From Pseudoscardovia radai (GTDB taxonomy: Bacteria; Actinomycetota; Actinomycetes; Actinomycetales; Bifidobacteriaceae), in assembly GCF_002259605.1 (NCBI RefSeq), contig NZ_MWWR01000019.1, positions 1 through 64,000 on the forward strand: DNA of 64,000 bases. The letters are read 5' to 3'. The notes under the pieces are model-generated. The model was given only the letters and a program-made list of their open reading frames with translations. It ran no database searches and was not told the DNA's origin. Numbering within the stretch: position 1 is the first letter of the stretch; each line of letters begins with the position of its first letter. This document shows, in pieces, positions 42,342 through 50,751 of the stretch. The position numbers and the translations under genes are program-made.

Positions 42342-45300
42342 ATGAGTATGGACAAGCTGAAGAATCCCTATCTTCTTTTTGGGATTTTCGATTTCCACAA
42401 TGATCTTGTCGGCACCTCCGATAATGATCCGGCCGTTCGGAAAACAATCGATGCCGCCATCAAGGGCAAGAAGGCACAGTGGTCGCATGATGCGTTGAAG
42501 AACGCTGCGAAGGCCTCCGCGGCGAGCCGTAATCAGGAATTGGCCAAGGATGCCCAGAAACGGTTGGAGACCCGCGAGGAACGGCGGAAGGCCTGGGACG
42601 AAGCTAGGCGTATCGTAGAGAAATCATTCAGAGACGAGCTGCGCATCTTCGCCATCAAGGGGTATGTTCTCGATGGCGAGATTGAGAAAACTGCGGAAAT
42701 CGTGCAGAAGAAGCTGGGTGTTTCCATCCCCGCTAGCGAAGCTCGCGCGCTTGTTCCCAAGGAAACCCAGATTCGCAAGGACGAGACGCCGCAGCAGCAT
42801 GAGCTGTCCAAACCGAAGGGATGGTCCCGTTTCCATACGCATGAGTCGGCGCTCGCCGCGAACGGCTATTCCTCGCTCTACGATCTGCTTGGCGGAGAGA
42901 ATCCCCATTCCGTCGGCGGGCGCGAGGTTGGCGGACGCCATGTCTCCAAGCTGAAGGGTACGTCGACCGCGCAATGGAGAGCATGGGCGGAGGAAGACCG
43001 CAAGAAGCTGCCGAGCAAGGCATCCGCCGAGGTGAGCGACCACAAGAAGCTGTACCAACTGTGCGCGGAGGTTTTCAAAACGGATGCCTCGCGCAAGGAA
43101 TACGACGAATACGTCAGCTACCAGTCCATCCAGAAGCTGTTCGAAGAAGTCAAGCTGGCATGCTCGGTGACGCATCGGCTAGATATGTCGCTCGGCGACC
43201 AATACGCCAGGCGCATCGTTGAGATCGCCTCCCGCTATGGGAGCAAGTTGACGCTAGCCGAGGCGACCGGCTACCTGTCCGGGTACTGCACGCAAGTCGG
43301 CATCGCCTATGCCGCGGCGAGCCATGATGACCCACATGAGCAGACACTCGAATTCTGCCCATGGTGCGGGGCCCTTGTCTCGCACGACATCGCTTTCTGC
43401 ACTTCATGCGGCGGCAGGCTCACCATGCCTTGCCCCCAGTGCGGGACCATCAATCGTGCCGATACGAAATTCTGCACCAACTGTTCCTACAACTATGGCC
43501 AACTTGCACAGGCTTCATCGCTGTGCGATGAAGCGCAGAGGCTCCTCGAAGCGCTTCGCTTCAGCGAGGCATCCGCCTTGCTTGACGATGCTGGCAGACT
43601 GTGGAAGGACCTTCCCGGAATCTCTGATGCGAGGAACGACCTCGCATCGAGACGCAAGACCTTCGGGCCGGATCTCGAGAGACTGAAACAGGCCGTTTCC
43701 GACCATCGCATGATCGAAGCGCGCAAACTATACGGTCTCTTGAAAAGCCGGGCGAAGGGCTACCAGGACATCCAGACGGAAGAGCTCATCTCGTCAGGTA
43801 TCGAAACGGCCGAGATGTTCATGAGCCAAGCCGGCGAGGGTGCTCAGAAGCGTAGCTCCCTTGCCCATGCATGGCAGGCCTGCCGTGATTACCCGGGGCT
43901 GTTGTCCGCGATGGCGACGTACCGTCTGGACTCCGTCACGAATCTGGCAGCGAGTGTGTCTCCGGACGGCAGACGTGTGGTGCTGCGGTGGAGTGCGAAG
44001 CCTGGGGAAACGGGAACCTATACCGTTGTGCGCAAGAAGTACTCGCGCCCCATCGGGCCGTCCGATGGGGATATCCTTGCCGAGAATATCCCGGCCACGG
44101 ATTTCAGGGACGATGCCCTCGAGCCCAACGTGCCCTACTACTACGCTGTGGTGTCCCAGCTGGGGCCTCGTTGCTCTGATGTGGTCGCAATCGGCCCTGT
44201 GTCGGTGCTGTTCGACGTATGCGGTGTGAAGTTGACGAGCGACGATTCGTCGATCCGCATCGCGTGGTCGGGCGTGCCCGCGAATGCCGAAGTGGAGGCA
44301 TGGCGCAGTTCCGATCATGCCCCTGTGCGTCCCGGCGACGGCACGATGGTCGCGAATGTCGTTCTCGAAGGTCTGCAGGATTCGGGATTGACGAATGGAA
44401 TCACGTACTATTACACCATTTTCCTTCGTTACCATGACCGAGACACGGGCAAGACCTTCTATTCCAGAGGTGTGTCGGTGTCGGGCATCTCCAGCGCTCC
44501 GCCCGAGCCGGTCACCTATCTGTTCCCCCAGCTGCAGCCGGATGGCTCCTTCGTCATGGAATGGGACCAGCCCGAGCAGGGGGAGGTGAGGTTCTATTAC
44601 AGTGCGCAGAAGCCGAGCTTTCCCAAGGAAAGCATCGTTCCCGTCCGAGACATGAACGAGAGGTGCATGCCACTGCAGGTGATGGTCACGCGTCCTGGGA
44701 TGGGTGTCTTTGCGCTTCCCGACGATGGCATCTATCACGTTTTCGCCGCCACGGTCAACGGAAACTCCGCCATCATGGGGGCCCGGACCGTCGTGACGAG
44801 AAAACAGGCGGTTGTCATCAGGAACATCGTTCCGACAGGCGCCAACGCCTTCGTGATGTTTGACTGGCCGGCGGATTGCGAACACGTCGTTCTCGTATGG
44901 CGCACCGACAGGTATCCCATGTCCGCCGAGGAAAGGGGTTGCGCCCGCCAGATCGTGAACAGGAATCTGTACGACATGCACAAGGGCATTCTCGTGGAAG
45001 GACTGAATCCTGGGGCGCTCTACTACTTTGCGCTGTACGCGCAGTTCGGATCAGGCGACGCCATGTCTTATTCCGCAGGGAGCATGGCGACGTTCGGTTT
45101 CACGAAGAGCCAGAAGATCAGGTACCGGGTGGATTCGAAATCGTTCCTTGGCAAGCTGCATTCGGCGAAGCTCGTTCTGAGCGCCAACTGCGTGATTCCG
45201 GCGTGCGAACTGCGCGTTATGTCATACGCGGCGCCTGTATTCCGCAACCAAGGGATTGTTGCCGTATCCGTTCCTCCGCAGAACGCCCCAGGAGGCGCCG

Positions 45301-45428
45301 AATTCGAGATTCCGCCCCGGATTCTCGAACGTGGCCTTCAGTACAAGCTGTTTTTCGTCAACGAGGCGGATTACGACAGGATCGATCTTGAACGCGAGCC
45401 GGGAGCAAGCCCGGAGATTGGTAGGTAA
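42342..45428 (+). CDS. Large zinc-ribbon and fibronectin-III-like protein of the Hsp70/GTPase island
   Basis: The 1028-residue protein starts LKNPYLLFGIFDFHNDLVGT with a charged helical region (to about 110) that could be a degenerate J-domain, though no HPD motif is present. Helices follow, then two or three zinc-ribbon knuckles (EFCPWCGALV, FCTSCGG, CPQCG, FCTNCSYNYG; about 337-385). A helical repeat stretch (about 390-520) follows, then tandem beta-sandwich domains like fibronectin type III, for example RVVLRWSAKPGETGTYTVVR and LEPNVPYYYAVVSQ. ATG 42342 follows AGAGAAACGGAA. No enzyme motif is seen. It is probably a scaffold or adaptor for the neighbouring Hsp70. It ends 2 bp before the second GTPase gene. 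Confidence 0.75.
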   Translation: MSMDKLKNPYLLFGIFDFHNDLVGTSDNDPAVRKTIDAAIKGKKAQWSHDALKNAAKASAASRNQELAKDAQKRLETREERRKAWDEARRIVEKSFRDELRIFAIKGYVLDGEIEKTAEIVQKKLGVSIPASEARALVPKETQIRKDETPQQHELSKPKGWSRFHTHESALAANGYSSLYDLLGGENPHSVGGREVGGRHVSKLKGTSTAQWRAWAEEDRKKLPSKASAEVSDHKKLYQLCAEVFKTDASRKEYDEYVSYQSIQKLFEEVKLACSVTHRLDMSLGDQYARRIVEIASRYGSKLTLAEATGYLSGYCTQVGIAYAAASHDDPHEQTLEFCPWCGALVSHDIAFCTSCGGRLTMPCPQCGTINRADTKFCTNCSYNYGQLAQASSLCDEAQRLLEALRFSEASALLDDAGRLWKDLPGISDARNDLASRRKTFGPDLERLKQAVSDHRMIEARKLYGLLKSRAKGYQDIQTEELISSGIETAEMFMSQAGEGAQKRSSLAHAWQACRDYPGLLSAMATYRLDSVTNLAASVSPDGRRVVLRWSAKPGETGTYTVVRKKYSRPIGPSDGDILAENIPATDFRDDALEPNVPYYYAVVSQLGPRCSDVVAIGPVSVLFDVCGVKLTSDDSSIRIAWSGVPANAEVEAWRSSDHAPVRPGDGTMVANVVLEGLQDSGLTNGITYYYTIFLRYHDRDTGKTFYSRGVSVSGISSAPPEPVTYLFPQLQPDGSFVMEWDQPEQGEVRFYYSAQKPSFPKESIVPVRDMNERCMPLQVMVTRPGMGVFALPDDGIYHVFAATVNGNSAIMGARTVVTRKQAVVIRNIVPTGANAFVMFDWPADCEHVVLVWRTDRYPMSAEERGCARQIVNRNLYDMHKGILVEGLNPGALYYFALYAQFGSGDAMSYSAGSMATFGFTKSQKIRYRVDSKSFLGKLHSAKLVLSANCVIPACELRVMSYAAPVFRNQGIVAVSVPPQNAPGGAEFEIPPRILERGLQYKLFFVNEADYDRIDLEREPGASPEIGR

Positions 45429-45430
45429 CG

Positions 45431-46645
45431 ATGAGGAAACAGTATGTCTGCCCCTTCTGTTTTGAGCAGCATGACATGAACGATGTCGAATTCGCATGCG
45501 AGCAGCGTTTCGCATGCACGCCGGAGCAGGACAACGAGTATTCCCGGTGGGCGGGGGTCAAGGCCCAGCTCAGGCCTCACCATTTCCGTGCGAAGGCTGT
45601 GAAAGGGCCCTTGGCGAAGTGGTGGTCGATGCCCGACAGCGCCGTGTGCGACAAATGCAACCATACGAGCCACACAAGGGTGTGCCCGTCATGCCACAAT
45701 GAGCTGCCGCGGACGATTGATACGGACGAGCAGATCATCGTGGCTCTTGTCGGAACGCGAGGCTCCGGCAAGAGCACCTATATCGGCGTGCTCATCCACG
45801 AGATGATCAAGCATATGTTCCTGCCTTTCGGCGGAACGTTCCAGCTGTACGGCGACGAGGACCAGAGGCAGTACCGAGACCGGTTCGAACGCAGCCTATA
45901 TATAGACCACACTCCGATTCCGCAGACCCAGCGCCATGTTACGACGGGAAGCGGCCGAGGAAAGGACGATCGCCCCATCTTGGGAATGCTCAAGATGCAA
46001 TCCGGCGGCATGATGAAGAAGATGAAGATCCAGACACTGGTCTTCTTCGATTCCGCAGGCGAGGATTGGGTGGATCAGACGGCGCTGAATGTCGTCGCCA
46101 ACTACCTGGAGCACGCCGCGGGCATCATCTTCCTCATCGACCCGCTGGCGAACGCGAATGTGCTTGGGCGGATCGGAGACATGTCGAAAGTGGCAGGTTC
46201 CATCGGCGCCAACGACACCGATAACGACAGCCTGCAAGCAGAGGTCCTCGTTCGTGCCGCGAACTGCATCCGCGTCGGGAAAGGGCTTAAGGAGAATCAG
46301 AAAATCGACATCCCGGTGGCGGTAGCGTTTTCCAAACTCGACGCGCTCGAGGAGAACAATATGCTTCCGCGCGGTTCTCAAATTACGAAGCCGTCGCCGC
46401 ATGTCCAGTTCCGCCATTTCGATGACAACGATCGGCTGGCGGTGGACGGCGAGATGAGGGGGCTGCTCAGTTCGTGGGGCGAGGCCGATTTCCTTGCCGT
46501 TCTGGACCAGAACTTTTCGCATACCTCCTGCTTCGCGTTCTCGGCCCTCGGCCGCCAGCCGGAGAACGGCATGATCCAGCCGCCGGCTCCCCGAAGGATC
46601 GAAGACGCCATGCTGTGGATCCTGCATGAGCGCGGGATTCTGTGA
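45431..46645 (+). CDS. Zinc-ribbon GTPase, second of the island (double-GTPase-like family)
   Basis: The 404-residue soluble protein begins with a zinc-ribbon pair (YVCPFCFEQH and VCDKCNH, VCPSCHNE). The GTPase core follows: Walker A ALVGTRGSGKSTYIGVLI (about 106), a G3-like strand TLVFFDSAGEDWVDQ, IIFLIDPLAN, and the G4-like VAFSKLDALEENN (about 299). The tail (MLWILHERGIL) is shared in style with the first GTPase. The ATG follows GTAGGTAACG, 2 bp after the previous stop, so the genes are translationally coupled. It is followed by the GAP1-like gene, which is the known partner arrangement of DO-GTPases. Confidence 0.82.
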   Translation: MRKQYVCPFCFEQHDMNDVEFACEQRFACTPEQDNEYSRWAGVKAQLRPHHFRAKAVKGPLAKWWSMPDSAVCDKCNHTSHTRVCPSCHNELPRTIDTDEQIIVALVGTRGSGKSTYIGVLIHEMIKHMFLPFGGTFQLYGDEDQRQYRDRFERSLYIDHTPIPQTQRHVTTGSGRGKDDRPILGMLKMQSGGMMKKMKIQTLVFFDSAGEDWVDQTALNVVANYLEHAAGIIFLIDPLANANVLGRIGDMSKVAGSIGANDTDNDSLQAEVLVRAANCIRVGKGLKENQKIDIPVAVAFSKLDALEENNMLPRGSQITKPSPHVQFRHFDDNDRLAVDGEMRGLLSSWGEADFLAVLDQNFSHTSCFAFSALGRQPENGMIQPPAPRRIEDAMLWILHERGIL

Positions 46646-46652
46646 CCGCATG

Positions 46653-46685
46653 GTGTGAATACCGAAGCACCGTGCGAATACCGAA
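46653..46685 (+). repeat. Two direct repeats before the GAP1-like gene
   Basis: GTGTGAATACCGAA and GTGCGAATACCGAA lie 19 bp apart in the gap between the second GTPase gene and the GAP1-like gene. They may be a binding site or a slipped duplication. Confidence 0.5.
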
Positions 46686-46715
46686 AGAGACAGTGGACGA
46701 AAGCGTAGGAATGTT

Positions 46716-49517
46716 ATGAAGGCGCAGCAGATAATCTATACATCCTGCAGGCGGGGAATCGACGGGGGATCGTCGGGATTCCAGAACTACTCGTATTCGC
46801 CGCAGACCAAGGAATGGCTCGACGCTGGGGACGCGATAGGGACCCTGCAATCGTACCAGCCGCCCCGTCTGCCAGGGCTCCCCGCCTTGCCGACAGCGCA
46901 GGAGGCACAGACACTGTTCCCGAGACGCGAATGCTTCGGAAGACTCGACGGGCCCGACGGGCTGTACGGCATGGCGATCTGCTCGTACATCGGGCGCGAT
47001 TATCCCGAAGGATCCGTGCGCGGCGGCAACTTCCTAAGCCACGCGCTTCTTGTGCCGGTGGAATCGATAACCGAATATCCGTGCGTTTTCATCGACTCGC
47101 CGTCGTTCGTGACGTGGATTGACGAGAATCGGGTCCGTTCGGATGTCAGGCCGGAGTATCTGCCCGAGGTCAACGTTGAGAAAAATGGCGAGATCTCCCT
47201 GGAATCCGTCAGGAGCTTCCTCTCGGAGGGCGATAATGCGGGACTCTTCGCCCTGATGCTCAGATGTCTGCTCGTCAGGGCGAAGAACGGCGCGGTGCGA
47301 AGCATCATCATTCGTGATTCGGCGGAGAACTTCACAGTGTGGGTTTCTGCTCTCGAATACGCTCTTCCTGTGAAACAGGCCCTGGACTGGGGGTTCTCTT
47401 TCTACGAATACGCGCCTTCCCAATCCTCCGCCGATGTCATCAGGGCGGTCGACGGTATGGCGGAGACGCTTGACGCCTTTCCGTATGATTTTGTCTTCGA
47501 TCCGGACAACGGCGTGATGCCGGTGCTCGAGGGGGAGGACGATGACGAAACGATTGCGTTGTTTGCTGAATTCGTCGCGACCGCCATGCAGTATTCGCCT
47601 GACAGTATGAGGGTTTTCCATGATTTTCTAGGAAGGACCTCATATACCGCGTCAGGAAAGGGTGTTGCCTCCGCATATCTGGCGTGCCAGCTTGATTCCG
47701 GAGCGATGACGCTGGCCGATTGCGATGAAACCGAAATCAAGGATTGCGGACGGTTCCTCAGCAATTACGGAACGGCCGACCAGCGACGCGTTCTCTTTGA
47801 TACCTGTCTGTCGACGCTGCGTGAAGACGAGCTTCCTGATGAGACGAGAGAAGCCATCGTTGAATGCGTGGCGGAGCTCATCTCCGGAGACGACAAGCTC
47901 CGGGGATATGCATTCCAAGAGGTTCGCGATATTCTCGCCGCACTTCTGACGACGCGAGGAGTATCCGAGGTGCTGTACCGACAGGTACATGACGTTGCCG
48001 GGGTGCTTCCCAAAGCCGCCGCGGCATCCTTGGATTCCGCTGTTTTTGCAGAGGTGACGGCGAATCCGGGCCTTTCTCTCGATGTCACGACGAGCGGTTC
48101 CGGTGTGCCGTGGTCGGTGTCGGAGTATGCCGCGTTGGCGTCCTCGGTTATCGCAGCTGAGGTTGTGCGGGGCGTGAACCTGCCTGCGGGGGCTTCAGGA
48201 AAGCAGATGCTCGCGGCATTCTCGCCGCAATCGTCGGCCGCGGTTCGAAAACTCACCGACGCTATCGTCGCGGCATCCCTGCCTTCGACGGGCATGGATG
48301 TGGCTTCGCAACTCGGTCGGCAATGGGGCGGCGATTCGTCTCTCGCTCTTATGCTTGACCTGCTGATTCTGCAGCATCCTTCCGCGTCACAGGAGCTTCG
48401 CGAGTACGTGATTCGCCAGATCGCCGACATGCTGTTCTCAGGTGATGACCGGCGGAAGACGGAGATTCTCCAGTCCCTTGTTGGCAGTGGGCTGAGCGAG
48501 GATGCTTTTCGATTCCTTCAGGAGATGGGCAACCGTTCCGAGAATGACATGGTGGGCTTCGCGCATCTTCTTGCCACGATTCTGCCAGCGCTCCCCGCAG
48601 GATTCGGTGCAGCTTATGGCCAGGCTCTCGTTGATTGGTGCTGGGAGGGATGCGTCTCTTCGCTTTCGTGGGCGCAGAGCGTCGCGGTGTTCGAACAGCT
48701 CGCCAAGATGCCTGTGGTGTCGCCGCAATGGCGAATCGATGCCCTCGCCGGCCTGACATCCGGCATCCCCATCGTGAACGTCGAAAAGGCCCGCGACGAG
48801 ATCGATCGGCTTGACCGGCTCTATGGCATGCTGTCGGTTCCGGTCCCTGGGCGCTTTTTGCTGGCAGCCCAGCAGCTGACGATTCATTCGATCGGTGTGC
48901 TGTGGTCCAAATCCGACGCTCTTAGAGCGCGGCAATGGACCGAGACCGCCACCCGTCAGGGAGGAACGCTGCCCATGCAGGTGTTGCAGGAAGCGGAACA
49001 ACACAGGTATGTGCAGGAGATGGCGTCGTCGCTCGCGGAATACGTGACAGCGGACGGCATGTTCTTGCGATTGCAGCTTCACGCACTGCCGATGCCGTTC
49101 ACCGGTGCATTGACGCGCTTCGTGCTGAATGACATCATCCGTGCCGGAAATGTTGACACCGCCATGCTGCTGGTGCTCGTCGACTATCTGCTGATTCGTT
49201 ACCCCGAAGAGATTGGATATCCCGAGGCGCGTGGTCTGGGCATCGATGAGGTGTCTTTTGTCAATGACGTGACGCGTTGTCTGATCGATGCGGGGGTTAA
49301 ATCATCGGTGTTGGAGAAGTATGTCCCCAGCGATGACGGGAAGCAGAGCCGGCAATACAAGCGACTGGCGGAGATATTTGTCAAATACATGGGACGGAAT
49401 CTTCCGAACCAGGAGTTGAAGACGCTGATGATTCGAATATTGCCCGGCATAAGTCAGCATGACCAGGCGAACCGAGGGTTCTTTGGATCCCTGGCTCGCA
49501 GGTTCGGCAGGAAGTGA
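46716..49517 (+). CDS. GAP1-like GTPase-associated protein
   Basis: The 933-residue protein opens with QQIIYTSCRRGIDGGSSGFQ, then SYQPPRLPGLP and YIGRDYPEGSVRGGNFLSHA. These are the marks of the N-terminal domain of GAP1 proteins (short YTS, SGF and GRDY...GN-FSHAL motifs). The remaining 750 residues are mostly helical repeats without catalytic motifs, ending in FFGSLARRFGRK. In the family, GAP1 proteins are found next to DO-GTPases and are thought to be central platforms of their conflict systems. Here both GTPases are near. The ATG at 46716 follows AGGAATGTT. Confidence 0.78.
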   Translation: MKAQQIIYTSCRRGIDGGSSGFQNYSYSPQTKEWLDAGDAIGTLQSYQPPRLPGLPALPTAQEAQTLFPRRECFGRLDGPDGLYGMAICSYIGRDYPEGSVRGGNFLSHALLVPVESITEYPCVFIDSPSFVTWIDENRVRSDVRPEYLPEVNVEKNGEISLESVRSFLSEGDNAGLFALMLRCLLVRAKNGAVRSIIIRDSAENFTVWVSALEYALPVKQALDWGFSFYEYAPSQSSADVIRAVDGMAETLDAFPYDFVFDPDNGVMPVLEGEDDDETIALFAEFVATAMQYSPDSMRVFHDFLGRTSYTASGKGVASAYLACQLDSGAMTLADCDETEIKDCGRFLSNYGTADQRRVLFDTCLSTLREDELPDETREAIVECVAELISGDDKLRGYAFQEVRDILAALLTTRGVSEVLYRQVHDVAGVLPKAAAASLDSAVFAEVTANPGLSLDVTTSGSGVPWSVSEYAALASSVIAAEVVRGVNLPAGASGKQMLAAFSPQSSAAVRKLTDAIVAASLPSTGMDVASQLGRQWGGDSSLALMLDLLILQHPSASQELREYVIRQIADMLFSGDDRRKTEILQSLVGSGLSEDAFRFLQEMGNRSENDMVGFAHLLATILPALPAGFGAAYGQALVDWCWEGCVSSLSWAQSVAVFEQLAKMPVVSPQWRIDALAGLTSGIPIVNVEKARDEIDRLDRLYGMLSVPVPGRFLLAAQQLTIHSIGVLWSKSDALRARQWTETATRQGGTLPMQVLQEAEQHRYVQEMASSLAEYVTADGMFLRLQLHALPMPFTGALTRFVLNDIIRAGNVDTAMLLVLVDYLLIRYPEEIGYPEARGLGIDEVSFVNDVTRCLIDAGVKSSVLEKYVPSDDGKQSRQYKRLAEIFVKYMGRNLPNQELKTLMIRILPGISQHDQANRGFFGSLARRFGRK

Positions 49518-49622
49518 GTGCGGTATGCCGTGCGGGTGCATTGGAAGAGCATTTCGCAGCGGCGGCATCGCAGACGATACGAGGCTACGTGAAGCACGTA
49601 AGGAAAGCAGAAAGGGTTAATC

Positions 49623-50405
49623 GTGGCTGATAACAATTCGCATAACAAGAGGTATACGTCATCTGAATCGCCGTACGGCGGTTCGAATTCCGGCTCGGGT
49701 TCGAGCAGGAACTCCTCCAACAGTGGTTCCTCGGATTCGGATTCGCCGAAGAAGGAACGAAAAGCTCTTACCGTTCTGACGAGGGAGCTGACCCGTGGAG
49801 TGTCGTTCGTTTCGCTGGCAGTCATGGTTCTTGCATTGGTCGCAGGGAACGTGATCTTTGGGCAGTTCGCCAGCAGTCAGCGCCAGGAGGTGGAATCCCA
49901 TCCCGCCACGATTGGCCAGCCTTTCGGCACGGCGGTGATGCATAACTACAGGGGCATGGCAATCGTTATGTCAATCGGCGTTCTGCTGGCTTTCATCGTG
50001 CTGTATCTGACGTTCATGTATTTCGAGCACTTCGTATCTCCTATGTCTGCGATGATCTTGTGTTTTGTCGTCGGAGTAATTCTGGTTCTCCTGATTTATT
50101 CGTTCACGTCTAATGCCGTCGGCTCATATGTGGAATTCCATATGTCATCGGGGGCGCTGTGGGAGTTGAGGATGAACGGAGTGCAGTTCGATGCACCTCA
50201 TCGGTTGAATTTCGGGTTGGTGCTGGTATCTGCCGTGTGCCTGCTTGCGGGATCCGCAGTGGCACCGTATAAAAAGATCAAGGACGGCGAGAAGCAGGAG
50301 AAAGATCCGAACGGATGGGCATTCTTTTTTGTAGAGTTCGCCGGGGTGACGGCATCGCTGGTGTGTGTGATGCTGCCGTATCTGACGTATATGTCCGCAG
50401 TCTAG
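49623..50405 (+). CDS. Hypothetical multi-helix membrane protein ending the island
   Basis: The 260-residue protein starts at GTG after GAAAGGGTTAATC. It has a Ser/Gly-rich disordered N-terminus (about 1-45). About five membrane helices follow, including FVSLAVMVLALVAGNVIFGQ, GMAIVMSIGVLLAFIVLYLT and SAMILCFVVGVILVLLIYSF, plus two near the C-terminus. It is in line with the preceding genes and may be the membrane-facing or effector component. No family is recognised. Confidence 0.72.
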   Translation: MADNNSHNKRYTSSESPYGGSNSGSGSSRNSSNSGSSDSDSPKKERKALTVLTRELTRGVSFVSLAVMVLALVAGNVIFGQFASSQRQEVESHPATIGQPFGTAVMHNYRGMAIVMSIGVLLAFIVLYLTFMYFEHFVSPMSAMILCFVVGVILVLLIYSFTSNAVGSYVEFHMSSGALWELRMNGVQFDAPHRLNFGLVLVSAVCLLAGSAVAPYKKIKDGEKQEKDPNGWAFFFVEFAGVTASLVCVMLPYLTYMSAV

Positions 50406-50751
50406 TGATTGTGTGAAGCACGAATGGAGCCCGACTCTATTCTGTAACAGTGTGATGGCTTACGGACAAAAATCGTGTAAAAACCAGCATCGAACACCTC
50501 GAAAATGTCCGCAAAGCATCACAGTGTTATGGAGCGACGCCCGATGCCGGCGGAGGGATGTCAATGGCCACCATCACGTGGCGTAGACTGAATCGTGGTG
50601 CTTGTGCGCGCCCGCGGCACCGCTGCCGCGAGCCCGCACGCCGCGCCACACCAGTACCCGCGCCGCGCGCCGCAAGCGAACGCGCCGTGCACCACACGCC
50701 AGCGTCCGCGCGTCACAACCCGCGCACCGCACATACCGAAGGGGGATTCGC
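50406..50751. other. Intergenic region with element B
   Basis: About 346 bp with no gene: element B at 50422-50530, then a promoter region and a GC-rich leader (many CGC runs) before ATG 50752. Confidence 0.55.
50422..50530 (+). repeat. Structured element B, copy of 33549-33656
   Basis: GAATGGAGCCCGACTCTATTC is followed by the same large inverted repeat (50451-50523). Differences from copy A are few, and at least one keeps pairing through a G-T wobble, which would fit an RNA structure. Both copies precede a plus-strand gene by about 180 to 220 bp. Confidence 0.8.
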
